Shown piece by piece: positions 31,151 through 40,888 of a stretch of DNA of 64,000 bases (positions within the stretch are counted from its first letter, which is position 1; each line of letters begins with the position of its first letter). The stretch spans positions 558,001-622,000 of the forward strand of contig CAKMXJ010000010.1 of the NCBI GenBank assembly GCA_928724745.1, read 5' to 3'. A program made the translations under genes and the position numbers. The notes beneath the pieces are model-generated. The model worked only from the letters and a program-made list of their open reading frames with translations. It was not told the DNA's origin and ran no database searches. The stretch comes from Anthracocystis setariae. Lineage: Eukaryota > Basidiomycota > Ustilaginomycetes > Ustilaginales > Ustilaginaceae.

Positions 31151-32464
31151 ATGCCCAACCCCGACCCCGACCCCGGCATGCTCCCTTCCGAAGCTGCTAC
31201 GCCACCTGAGACAGTCGAGCGACCCGAAGCTAACGCCGGAGCCGAGCCTGCGGCCCAAGTCAGCGACAATCACGACCCCGCCACCCCGGAGACCATTGTG
31301 ACTGAGCTGCGTAAGGTCGCAGAGGCCTTACGAGCCATGCACACCTCGCCAGGCAAGTGCTCTCGCGCTCAAGCCGCCTCCATGGCCTCGACCATCAGCT
31401 CCCTGGCGCTCTGCCTGGAGCGCGAGCTCTCGCTTGATCGCAAGCTGGATGACCTCATCCACGAGGTTCGCCAAACGGCGGCTAAGTCCATGTCAGGAAT
31501 AGGCGCCATTATCAAAGGCAACACTCGCAGTTACGCACAAATCGCCAAGACCGGCCTGACTGAATCACCGGGCTCTCAGACAAATCTCGCCAACACCCGC
31601 CCTGCCAAGCCGAGGCAGCACAGGGTGGTCATCAATTGCCGTAACCTCGGCAACGAGCATCCCGCCATCAACCTCTCCAATCCTAGGCTTAAAGAAGCCA
31701 TCGCCCCCGCGATCAAGACCAAGCTGAACCTGGAGGTTGCCGAAACTCTGCGCCTCGCCAGCAAAGATATCGCCGTTATCTTCAAGAACGGGAAAGACGC
31801 CGACACCGTCCTTATGGCCGACGACGAGTGGATCTCCACCGCTTTTCCAGAGGGCGACCCCGCCCCAACCCTCTACAGACCTTCACTGCTAGCCAACCAC
31901 TCTCTGGTCGTGCACGGCGTCCCAGCGCCGGCTAAGCCTGAGGACCTCGACACGCAGCTTAAGCAGATCTGCACCGATCTTGAGTCGGATAACGAGATGC
32001 GCGTTCAAGCCTCTAGGTGGCTAGTCGGTAACAAGCGGGTCACCTCACGCCGATTCACGAGCGTGGTGGTCCAAGTCGAATCCAGCAATCAGCGTGACTA
32101 CCTTCTCAAACGGGGCACGCTACGCCACAACAACCGGCTTCTGGACGTCGAACCCTACCGAGCTCCTGAGGCCCGCCCCCAGCAATGTGCTAAGTGCCAG
32201 CGCCATGGCCACATTGAGCGTAACTGCCGAGCCCTCGCTGTCTGCGGAGTGTGCGCCAAGAACCACCAGACGACGGATCACCGCCCCTGCGATCCATGCA
32301 AGGCCCGCGGCAAGCCCAACGGCACTACCTGTGTCCACCAGCGCCCGAAGTGCGCAAACTGCGGCGATGCTCACGAAGCCAAGTCTGAGTACTGCGATGA
32401 ACGTACAGCATACCTCTCTTGCTTCGACCACCGAGACCACTCGCGCCTCCGCAGCCGAAAATAA
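31151..32464 (+). CDS. LINE ORF1, Gag-like nucleic-acid-binding protein with CCHC zinc knuckles
   Basis: 437 residues from ATG 31151, with a purine-rich leader before it. The N-terminal part has a coiled, alanine-rich helical region (about 45-120). The C-terminal part has cysteine-histidine clusters CAKCQRHGHIERNC, CGVCAKNHQTTDHRPC and CANCGDAHEAKSEYC, which are retroelement zinc knuckles. Such ORF1 proteins coat element RNA into particles. The frame is uninterrupted. It overlaps the open ORF2 frame by 64 bases (32401-32464), with ORF2 in the -1 frame relative to ORF1. Confidence 0.88.
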   Translation: MPNPDPDPGMLPSEAATPPETVERPEANAGAEPAAQVSDNHDPATPETIVTELRKVAEALRAMHTSPGKCSRAQAASMASTISSLALCLERELSLDRKLDDLIHEVRQTAAKSMSGIGAIIKGNTRSYAQIAKTGLTESPGSQTNLANTRPAKPRQHRVVINCRNLGNEHPAINLSNPRLKEAIAPAIKTKLNLEVAETLRLASKDIAVIFKNGKDADTVLMADDEWISTAFPEGDPAPTLYRPSLLANHSLVVHGVPAPAKPEDLDTQLKQICTDLESDNEMRVQASRWLVGNKRVTSRRFTSVVVQVESSNQRDYLLKRGTLRHNNRLLDVEPYRAPEARPQQCAKCQRHGHIERNCRALAVCGVCAKNHQTTDHRPCDPCKARGKPNGTTCVHQRPKCANCGDAHEAKSEYCDERTAYLSCFDHRDHSRLRSRK

Positions 32465-35271
32465 GAGTCCTCCAGTACAACACACATCGCTCACCGGAAG
32501 TGATGCACAGCCTCCTCAACGACGACCACACACACAGCTTCGACATCCTCTGTATTCAAGAACCCTTCGCCAGCCTCCCCAACACCGTCTCCCACCCCCG
32601 CTGGCTTTTAATTGGCAACCCCGCCGACACTGACTGGACCTGGGTGGACGAGACTGCTGACGCCAGCGCCCTTCCAAACCGCCGCCGCACGCTGCTCTAC
32701 ATCAACCGCAACATCTGCGCGACGGCCATACAGCCTTCTCCTCTCAACCACCCCGACATCATCGCCATCCGCATCTCTTTCCCAGCGCCCAGCCCCCCTC
32801 TCCATGTCGTCTCCATCTACAACCCTCCAAACACCGCCCTGGCAGAGGCGCCTCTCCGTGCGGTGCTCCACAACGTCGCCCGCGAGCCATGCCTCGTCAT
32901 CGGCGACTTCAACCTACATCACCCTGCCTGGGAAAGCGACACAGCTTCCGCTTCCCGACATGCCAATGCTTTCCTTTCAGCTCTCTCCGTCTCAGACCTA
33001 CACCTGCTGACGCCTAAGGACCTTGGTACCTTCCTAGGCCCGTCAGGCAGATGCACAACCATCGATCTGGCCTTTGGCAGCCCCTACATCGCCGACCACC
33101 TGACCAGCATCAAACGGCTCGAAGAGGATCATGGCTCCGACCATTTCGCGATCGGACTTGACCTTGACTGGGCCGCGCCCTCACCACCCTCCACCAAGCC
33201 ACTCCTCCGCGAAAAAGACGCCCCAGCCTTCGCCGAAGCAGTACAACGGGCCTGGCAGTCAGCTGCAAGGGAGCGCACGGTTGGTCGGGACCCTAATAGC
33301 TTGAACGCACGAGCACTCGCCCTGACTGAAGCTATTCAGGAAGGCCTCGCTCGCACAGCTACGACCCCTCGACCCAGCCCAAGGGCCAAGCCCTGGTTCA
33401 CGCCGGAGATTCAACATATGCGAGCTTCGTCCGAACGGGCACGCCGTTCATTCCAGCGCGGCCTCATTAGCCACGAGAGGTGGAAGGAATGCCAGCGTTC
33501 TTACAAGACCGCGCTGCGAGCAGCCAAACGAGCTCATTTCAGAAACCTCTTCAACGACATATCCAGCCCTCAAGACCTTTGGAAATTGGCCAAGTTGGGT
33601 TCTAACCGAGCAGCCGGCAGCAAGATTTCGCCACTCAGGACCGCAGACGGACAACAGGCCTCAACGCTGGGAGACAAGGAACTCGCCCTAGCAGCCGAAT
33701 TTCTTCCTAGGGGCAATCCGCCCCCCGCAACAGCGCCGACCACTCGAACTGAGCACCCTCAAGGAAACGGCGAGGACACCAGCTGGGACCGCATCACCAT
33801 TCAAGAAATCGCGGCCCGGATCAGGTCGGCTAGCAAGCGCTCGGCCCCTGGTCCCGACAACGTCTCATGGCGACTGCTCCAACACCTGGCTGATCTCTGG
33901 CCCGAATTCTTGCACATCCTAGCAGATCTTTACAATGCCTGCACGACCGATTGGGGCCACCACCCTGACTGCTTTAAGATCGCCACCATCACAGTGATTA
34001 GGAAGCCGGGGAAGGCAGATTATGGCACACCGGGCGCCTACCGCCCTATCAGCCTACTACCGGTCCTAGGCAAACTGCTCGAGGGTATCATCGCTGGCCG
34101 CATCCTCTCTGCCGCTGAGTCTAATCACCGCATCCTAGCTCAGGAGCACTACGGCGGCCGCCCCGGTCGCAGCACCGAGGACGCCCTCCTTCAAATCCAT
34201 GAGTTCATTCGCCACGCACAGCGGAACAACCTGCACTGTGCCCTCATCGCCATGGATGTCAAAGGAGCGTATAACGCCGTTCAGCCCGAATACCTTAAAG
34301 CAGCCATGCACCAAGCGGGGCTGTCGCCCGTGCTCGTGGCTTGGGCTATCTCCTTCATGTCCAATCGCAAAGCTCAACTGCGTCTGGAAGGCGGCTTCCT
34401 CGGCCCTATCAGGGATGTCGACGTTGGACTCCCGCAGGGCTCACCCATTTCACAGCTGCTATGGCTCATCTACTCGCGGGGTATGGTCTCCCTGGGCACA
34501 TTGCCCAGAACGCTCAGCATCGGCTGGGTCAACGACAAGACGTTACTTGTTGCCGGACCTGTTCACGACCTTGGCCGACGCGTCACAGAAGCACTCCAAC
34601 CTGCCATCAAATGGGCCGCAGCCAGCCAGTCCGCCTTCGATGAATCCAAATCCGGCTACATGGTCTTCGCGCCAAAGCGGGAAGAGGTTAGCATAGGCGA
34701 CTTGACTTTTGATGGCATCACCCTCAGGCGCACGGAGACCCTCAAGATTCTGGGGCTGACCTTCAGCGCAACCCTCTCATGGTCCCACCACGTCAACAAC
34801 GTCAGCGCCAAGGCAATGCGCGCCCTTGGCTCTCTCCTCTCCTGGGGTAATTGTAACTGGGGATTCAATTTCGGCCGCCAACGCAACCTGTACATAGCAG
34901 GAGTCTTACCTATCGTCACCTATGCTAGTGCAGTGTGGCACCGCCCCAACGCAACCCGCCAGCTCCTTATCCCCCTCGTCCGCCTGCAGCGCGCCGCAGC
35001 CATACGAATCACTGGCTGCTTTTCCGCCACCTCGACAGATGCGCTCAATGTAGAAGCCTCCCTGCTGCCAATTAGCTTCGCTCTCGATCAGGCCGCTGTT
35101 AAGCGCCAAGGGTCTGACAACCTCCTGACTGTGCGGCGTGGCACGCGGTGCGCGAGGCTTGGGCTTGAGAGCGCGTGGCGGGAGTGGTGGCCACGAGAGT
35201 CACCGAGCACGATCCTGAGGTTAACGGTTCTACCGTTGGGTCTGATATTCGCTATTACTCAAGGTAACTAA
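32401..35271 (+). pseudogene. LINE ORF2 first part: APE-type endonuclease and reverse transcriptase (defective)
   Basis: The frame opens at 32401 after a TGA and has no ATG before the endonuclease start (KIRVLQYNTHRSPE), so it is probably translated by frameshift or reinitiation from ORF1. Endonuclease motifs include DILCIQEPF, LVIGDFNLHHPAW and GSDHFAI. RT motifs include APGPDNVSW, GAYRPISLLP, MDVKGAYNAV and GLPQGSPIS. The catalytic YVDD-type motif reads GWVNDKTLL, with the first aspartate changed to asparagine. After about 35120 the frame enters GC-rich sequence with no family similarity and stops at 35271, so the normal RNase H end is lost from this frame. There are no other stops in about 900 residues. 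Confidence 0.85.
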
Positions 35272-35535
35272 GAATACAATCGACGAGCGGACGACAGGGA
35301 GGTGACGCGCGGCTGCTCACTTATAAGCATCACGCGTACCGCGCGGCGCGCAACGGAACGTAGGCCGCGCGCGGTCCTGAATCGCGGGGTGGACCTTGTC
35401 ATGTCACGCGTGGCGCGCCCCCTCCTTCACGGCGTACCGCGCGGCGCGCCCTAGTGGCCACACATCGCGCGGCACGCGCCTGGCGGCACTCCCGTGGCGC
35501 GCTGGCTGGGGCCCCCCATCCAGCCGTAACAGCCG
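35120..35535. other. GC-rich CpG-dense block interrupting LINE ORF2
   Basis: This block has very high CpG content and an exact 18-base direct repeat, GCGTACCGCGCGGCGCGC, at 35334-35351 and 35432-35449. Further related motifs (CACGCGTGGCGCGCC, CCGCGCGCGG) lie between and around them. It breaks the reading frame between the RT and RNase H parts, and its composition differs from the element on either side. The edges are estimated from loss of plausible ORF2 coding. It may be an insertion or a locally expanded segment. Confidence 0.6.
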
Positions 35536-36683
35536 CCAGCCGTTCACTCATTAGATGGTTATCCATAGCGGTCACCCACCCTACTTTCAAAGTTGTGGAA
35601 CGAGCGACCAGAGTCACCCCGATCCGAAAACAAGGTGCGCTGCATGCATGGACTTCACACTGGCCTCTGCTACTGAGGTCTCAGGTCACACCTCGGCTGC
35701 CCATGCCGGCTCCTCACCTCCCCACGCCCCGCACAATCGCCGAGGCCAACAAAGAGGAGGCCCAACTTTTGCATGACGGACTCCGGATGAGTAGGCGAGA
35801 GGATGCGATCCATGTCTACACTGACGGCTCACTTAAGGAGGGCATCGCGGCCTACGCCTACTACGCCGAGATAGCCGGGCAAACCTGCGAGTACTCAGCC
35901 TCTATTGGAACGAACTCAACGGTTTACAGAGCAGAACTCAAGGCCATCCGCTCAGCACTTGAGCACGGGGTGGCTTCCGGTCACGCCGTGATCTTTTGTG
36001 ATAACCGCGCGGCCGTTTTAGCCATTGGGGGCTCTCCTTCGACCAATGAGGACGTTTTGCTGATCCAGATACTCGCAGCCGCCCGTAACATCACTATCAT
36101 CTGGGTCCCAGGCCATGTCGGCATCGCCGGCAACGAGAGGGCGGACGAGCTCGCCCAAGCAGCAGCCGATAACGCGATCCGACAACCAGCCGACCGATCG
36201 GAACCCTCAGCACTGCGTGCGCAGATCAAGTCTAGGGTTATGGCTGCTTGGGCAAGAGCGTGGCAAGCATCTCCGAAGGGCTTTGCATTGAAGGCCATCA
36301 ACTCTATTCCACTGGGTAGGACCCCGGCGCTTTATCGCCACCTTACCCGCAATCAAGCCTCGCTCATCGCCCAGGCACGAACCGGGCACCTGGGCACCAA
36401 TTCCTACCTCAAGTCCAGGAAGGTACCGGGTCACGATGGGCTTTGCAAACATTGCCACACTCGAGAAGACCGATCCCACTTACTTCGTTGCAAGGGGCTG
36501 GCAGCCGCCAAGGAAAGGCTCCATACAAAACTGATGGAGGCCGGCAGAATACACCGCAGAGGAAACCTAACCAGCTTCAGGGTCGTGGCCAACGATGCCC
36601 ACACGGCCGTATGGATGGCGGAGTTCCTTGCCGCGCGCTTCACCTCCTATCGGCCGAAACCAGGTTCCAGTCAACGCGTCTAA
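35536..36683 (+). pseudogene. LINE ORF2 second part: RNase H domain and zinc finger (displaced frame)
   Basis: This segment continues the normal end of a Tad-like ORF2 but in another frame than the RT part. It begins near RSLIRWLSIAVTHPTF, then carries an RNase H domain with all four acidic residues visible: YTDGSLKEG, YRAELKAI, FCDNRAAV and VGIAGNERADELAQ. A Cys/His finger follows (CKHCHTREDRSHLLRC), as is typical after RNase H in this clade. No ATG fits the domain start. It is not expected to be made as a separate protein. Confidence 0.82.
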
Positions 36684-36772
36684 AAATCGCTCATTTCGAA
36701 TCGCAGCCCCCTCCACTTCCCTTCCTTCAGCTCCACCACCATCCCGCCCTCCTCTCCACCGCAAACACAGAC

Positions 36773-37210
36773 ATGCCAGACTCCCGCTCCTTTCATTCGC
36801 TCCGTCACCACCAATCGCCTCTATTGCCGCCCAAACCGCCCCAAGCCACTCGACTGCCTTCCACGAAAACCGCGTCTCACCGCCACGGCTTGGATACTCC
36901 ACCTTCGAGCCCGCCCCAGCACTTCCCCTCCCCATCACAGTCGACCACCGACGCCAAACAACCTGAAGCATCACACGTCAACATCCATAACGGCGACACG
37001 TCCAGCCCCACCCACACAACGGAAACGACCTGGATCGCGAACCCCGACCACCCGGGTAGAGGATTCCATCTCATCCTCAGCCCTCGACCCCCCACTGTCT
37101 TCTTCGACCCTTCTGCGTATCAACCGGACATAGGAGGCCCAGCATGGATGTTCAGGGAGCCAACCCGGCCCCGCCGGCAATCCGGCCTCTCCAAACGCAC
37201 CCGGCCCTAG
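36773..37210 (+). CDS. Small open frame in the LINE 3' region, uncertain
   Basis: An ATG-initiated 145-codon frame between the RNase H stop and the poly(A) tail. It is rich in Pro, Ser and His in its first half, then has a more ordered stretch (WIANPDHPGRGFHLIL, TVFFDPSAYQPDIGG). It resembles nothing I know. It could be a third ORF of the element or a chance frame in the 3' UTR. Confidence 0.3.
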   Translation: MPDSRSFHSLRHHQSPLLPPKPPQATRLPSTKTASHRHGLDTPPSSPPQHFPSPSQSTTDAKQPEASHVNIHNGDTSSPTHTTETTWIANPDHPGRGFHLILSPRPPTVFFDPSAYQPDIGGPAWMFREPTRPRRQSGLSKRTRP

Positions 37211-37546
37211 CTACGCAACATCTCTCCGCACCTCTCCAATTCTACCTCCTTCAGTGCGGGGCTCCACCGGCACACAGTCAACAACCTGTCATCAACTCGG
37301 CACTCCGCCAAAGAGTATACGTCGCTCGAGCTCCTCGATAGATTCGTGCTTCCCGCCCCAGACTCAGCTACTCCCCACGCCCCATCGCGGGCTGCCGCTC
37401 ATTCTTTTGTCCACACTCGCCCTTCCGGCCGGGAACCGAGCCCTCTCGGGGTACCCCGATCAGCTCCTAGCCTAGCACATGACCGTTCCCTCCATGTCAT
37501 TTAGTTTTCCACCCGCATGGGCCTTACTGGCCTAGGTCGGCGTATG

Positions 37547-37551
<5 letters not shown>

Positions 37552-37579
<28 letters not shown>
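37552..37579 (+). repeat. Poly(A) tail of the LINE element, 28 bases
   Basis: A pure A run at the 3' end of the element, directly followed by the right copy of the target-site duplication. Confidence 0.92.
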
Positions 37580-37581
<2 letters not shown>

Positions 37582-37591
37582 CAAACCCTCC
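37580..37591. repeat. Right target-site duplication of the LINE element
   Basis: An exact copy of the 12 bases at 30925-30936, immediately after the poly(A) tail. Confidence 0.85.
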
Positions 37592-37771
37592 GGAGCATTG
37601 AATCGCCGAGCACACGCTTCATTTGACGCTCAAGTCCAGTGCGGATCTCAGAGACACCCAGAGTGGCAGCCAGCTACATTGCATCGCATGTCTACTTTTG
37701 AAACCATGTCCATTGCAATATACACCAAAGAAGCAGCACAACTTGAACCACATGGGCCGTGTAGGATTGGT

Positions 37772-38171
37772 CTACCCGCCATGGAGCGTGCTGATAAAAA
37801 CAATCTCATCACCATCTTGCAAGACATAGTCGCCTTCACCTTCGAGTTCCCAGTCGCCGTTGTTGATGAGCACCAAAATACCTGGTCGACTGTGGAAAAA
37901 TCAATAACAAACATGGTCAGCTGCATGTGCTGCAACAACAAGCATCCACTCGGCATACTACTTACACAGAGTCGCCGTCCACAAAGAGTTCCTCACGTTC
38001 AGAGATGAGATTCTTGCGAATGTATTCGATCAGCGCCGTGACATTGGTAGCGTTGCCTGCTGCATCGGTGCGAGGTAATGTTATCTTGTGCTTCTTCTCC
38101 TGCGGAGGGGCTAGTAACAGCTCTGTTCCGCCTCCAAACTCGACATTGATCTTGATCACCTCTTCCGACAT
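37772..38171 (-). CDS. URM1: Ubiquitin-related modifier 1 (Urm1), two exons
   Basis: Exons 37966-38171 and 37772-37889 join in frame (donor GTAAGT, acceptor CCACAG; 76-base intron) to give 107 residues from the ATG at 38171. The protein starts with a beta-grasp strand ([15 protein letters not shown]). It continues with [14 protein letters not shown] and, across the junction, [17 protein letters not shown], and ends in STLHGG. The C-terminal Gly-Gly is the site thiocarboxylated by Uba4. Urm1 is the sulfur carrier for 2-thiolation of tRNA wobble uridine, and a protein modifier. Length and end match the family exactly. The stop codon is about 190 bases from the LINE poly(A) tail. Confidence 0.95.
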
Positions 38172-38992
38172 ATCGTCCAACCAACCCTAATCTGCGACGT
38201 CCGGTGTGTGAGCAGATCAGAGCAACCAGTAAAACAGGCTAAAGAGGCTTGAAAGTTTGGTCCCATGCTTTGCTTCCATCCCACGCCACGGAACTCGGGA
38301 CTTGTGCAGTTGCATTTCGATTGCATGAAGCTATCAACACTACGACGATTTAACATAATTGTGGTGCGACTTCGCATCAAAGCCTAAATTGGTGCACGAT
38401 GACTTCATATATTGTCGATCTTGTGACAGCAACTTGGTATCGGAATCATGTCATCGCTACTGTATCTTGATACTTTGTAGGATCACATACCACCGACATC
38501 GGCTCGGATCCATGATCGCGTCAACCCAGCAGACAGTATGCTGAGATCAAGGCTGATTTGAGCTTGTCTCTACGTCCACGCCAAGCTAACGGCAGCGACC
38601 GGCAAGCGACCGGCGGTGTCTCAACTATCTTATCACCGCACAACCCGACTTGGCGCGATGACGATGTCCCACATGTCCAACGCCCAAAGTTCATCAACCG
38701 AACTCGCTGAAAAAACCCCTATCTTGTACTGTATCTTTCCCCCCGCGTGCACCATGTCTCACCTGCCACGTCTTGGCTATGCATGCACTCGCACCCTTTG
38801 GCTTTGGCCTGCATGGCGAGCCCATTGACATCATTCACTACTTGACATCACAGTCCCTGAGCCACCTTTCATTCTGCCTTCCCTACCTCTCTCATCGTCC
38901 TTACTTTCTTCCTTCTTCACTCATGACCACCACGTCCCGTCCCACCGCAGCAATCATCTTTTACATCTTCCCTTGCGATAACGACGTTCATC
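38172..38992. other. Divergent intergenic region between URM1 and the IQM-like gene
   Basis: Both flanking genes start here. No coding frame with recognisable content, RNA gene or clear repeat is visible beyond a short GCGACCGGC doublet near 38595-38612. Confidence 0.55.
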
Positions 38993-40852
38993 ATGACCAT
39001 GTCACAAGTCCGCACGGTTCCACCTGTCATCCAAGCACAGCAAGCTTCCCAAGATGACTCCAACCTGTCGCGCTCAAACAGCGAACACAACCGGTCTCCA
39101 GCACTCCACCAATCTGCCAAACAAAACAATCTGGCCCAAACGAGTTCCGATGTCGGCGATAACAATGCACCAAGCGATCAGCCACCATCGTCTGCCAACA
39201 AACAAGAGCCCCATGAGCACGAACACGACAACAACAACGATCGAGACAAGGCTGCCGCTCTCTTGATTCAGCGCAACTACAGAGGCTTTCGCACAAGAAG
39301 GCAGCTCGATGGTTGCAACATCTCCGCAGATACCAGATGGTCCGACGCTATCCACCGCATGCGTCTAGAGCAGGCCAACAAGCAATCCAACACCGGTCGC
39401 AACGACGCCTCCTCCAGGTGGAAGAGAGGCAAATTACTCGCAGGTCAGCTATCCGGCGCTGAAAAGATGGATGCCGCAGACAAAGATTCTGGCCGAGCCG
39501 ACGAGCCAGTCGAGGGTGGTCCATCCCTTGCACCTGCAAACACAGACGATGGAGAGCACTCGATCATCCAAGCAAAAACCAAAGTCGGCGACGTTCCTGG
39601 CGCCGACGAAGGCGGAAAGGTAGACAACATCCGCAGTATCGCCAATTCAAACCAAAAGGGTCTCAAACTCATCGAGTGGTGGACGCGAGGTGGCAAAGCC
39701 CAAGAGCTTAGCAAGATGATGGAAGAGCAGTATTGGCTCGAGATGGTCGATCGCAAGCACCGCTATGGATCCAACCTCAAATCCTATCATCAAGCTTGGC
39801 AGCAAGCCGATACCCGAGACAACTTCTTCAAATGGCTCGATCAAGGCGACGGCAAGCAAGTCAGTCTCGACGATTGCCCACGCGAACGCCTCGACTCGGA
39901 ATGCGTCATCTATCTCAGCTCCGAGCAGAGGCGTAACTACATTGTCGATATCACCGACGGCAAGCTCATTTGGCGCAGAAACGGTAAGCCCGTCGACACC
40001 ACACGCAACAAGCACAAGGATCTCGGCAAGGGCAGAGGCATCGTTGATATAGGGCAAGAAGAGCAAGAGGAGCTGCGCGACGACCGAAAGCGTCGTGCAC
40101 TCGAACGCGGTGTATCTGAAAGCTCGCTCGACTCGTATCTCGACGGCTCCTCCTCCTCCTCTTCCTCTTCCTCCTCCAGTAGCGATGGCCAAGAGATGGA
40201 CGACGCGGAAAAGGACAAAGAGGCTCAGCACTACCAGTCGAAACGCAGTGGAAAGTCTCGTCACCTCGACGCATTCAACTCGTCCAACTGGTCCGACATG
40301 CTGCTACGTAAAACCATCGGCAACAATACGTGGATCTACGTCTTCAACTCGCGCCACGAGCTGTACGTCGGTCTCAAACAGACCGGCTACTTCCAGCACT
40401 CCTCCTTCCTCTACGGAGGCCGTGTCCTCTCGGCTGGGTTGCTCAAGGTTGATAACGGCACGCTTACTTCGCTCAGCCCTTTGTCAGGACATTATCGTGC
40501 GGGCACGGCCCATTTTCGCTATTTTGTCAAGAAGCTCCAGGATTCCGGCGTCGATCTAGAGCGCGTGACTCTCTCCAAGAGTCTGCTCATGTTGGCAGGG
40601 ATGGAAAAGTACGGCAAGGCTGCGAGCAAGATGAAATCGTCCAAGAAACAGGATAGGAAGAAGCGCGAGAGGAATCGTACGGATAAGAACGAGAAGGGTT
40701 CGGTGGAGGGAAAGGGTTCGCTGGCAGAGAGGGTGAAGGAGAAGCTCAAGTTGGGTGCAAGTAAGGATGAGGCCGATGACCACGATGCTGATACGGAGCG
40801 ACCAAGTGGGTTTGAAAAGATTAAACAGAAACTCAAACCGTCAAACAAGTGA
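38993..40852 (+). CDS. IQ-motif protein with plant-IQM-like domain (probable calmodulin binder)
   Basis: A 619-residue intronless protein from ATG 38993. A disordered polar head is followed by an IQ motif (ALLIQRNYRGFRTRRQL) at about 88-105, a calmodulin-binding helix. The main domain at about 220-520 has WWTRGGKAQELSKMMEEQYW, FFKWLDQGDGKQVSLDDCP, WIYVFNSRHELYVG, FQHSSFLYGGRVLSAG and LSPLSGHYRAG. These match the plant IQM family, whose fungal relatives are uncharacterised. A serine run lies at about 384-396 and the C terminus is lysine-rich. There is no signal peptide or membrane helix. The molecular role is unknown; calcium signalling is inferred from the IQ motif only. Confidence 0.82.
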   Translation: MTMSQVRTVPPVIQAQQASQDDSNLSRSNSEHNRSPALHQSAKQNNLAQTSSDVGDNNAPSDQPPSSANKQEPHEHEHDNNNDRDKAAALLIQRNYRGFRTRRQLDGCNISADTRWSDAIHRMRLEQANKQSNTGRNDASSRWKRGKLLAGQLSGAEKMDAADKDSGRADEPVEGGPSLAPANTDDGEHSIIQAKTKVGDVPGADEGGKVDNIRSIANSNQKGLKLIEWWTRGGKAQELSKMMEEQYWLEMVDRKHRYGSNLKSYHQAWQQADTRDNFFKWLDQGDGKQVSLDDCPRERLDSECVIYLSSEQRRNYIVDITDGKLIWRRNGKPVDTTRNKHKDLGKGRGIVDIGQEEQEELRDDRKRRALERGVSESSLDSYLDGSSSSSSSSSSSSDGQEMDDAEKDKEAQHYQSKRSGKSRHLDAFNSSNWSDMLLRKTIGNNTWIYVFNSRHELYVGLKQTGYFQHSSFLYGGRVLSAGLLKVDNGTLTSLSPLSGHYRAGTAHFRYFVKKLQDSGVDLERVTLSKSLLMLAGMEKYGKAASKMKSSKKQDRKKRERNRTDKNEKGSVEGKGSLAERVKEKLKLGASKDEADDHDADTERPSGFEKIKQKLKPSNK

Positions 40853-40888
40853 TACCCGCTAGATTTCAATGGTCAAGTTTTGTCCAAG

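Larger units (their letters stand above)
30937..37579 (+). mobile_element. Non-LTR (LINE) retrotransposon, Tad-like, about 6.6 kb, apparently inactive
   Basis: The element is framed by a 12-bp direct duplication and ends in 28 A residues (37552-37579). It carries an ORF1 with CCHC zinc knuckles, an ORF2 with an apurinic-type endonuclease and reverse transcriptase, and a downstream RNase H plus zinc-finger segment. This order (ORF1, APE-RT-RNH, poly(A)) is that of the fungal Tad clade and the related I group. A 5' leader of about 214 bases and a 3' region of about 870 bases suggest a full-length insertion. Two lesions argue that it is dead: an RT active-site substitution at 34531-34533 and a GC-rich block at about 35120-35535 separating RT from RNase H. 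It inserted between the 5' flank of the GH47 gene and the 3' end of URM1. Confidence 0.9.
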
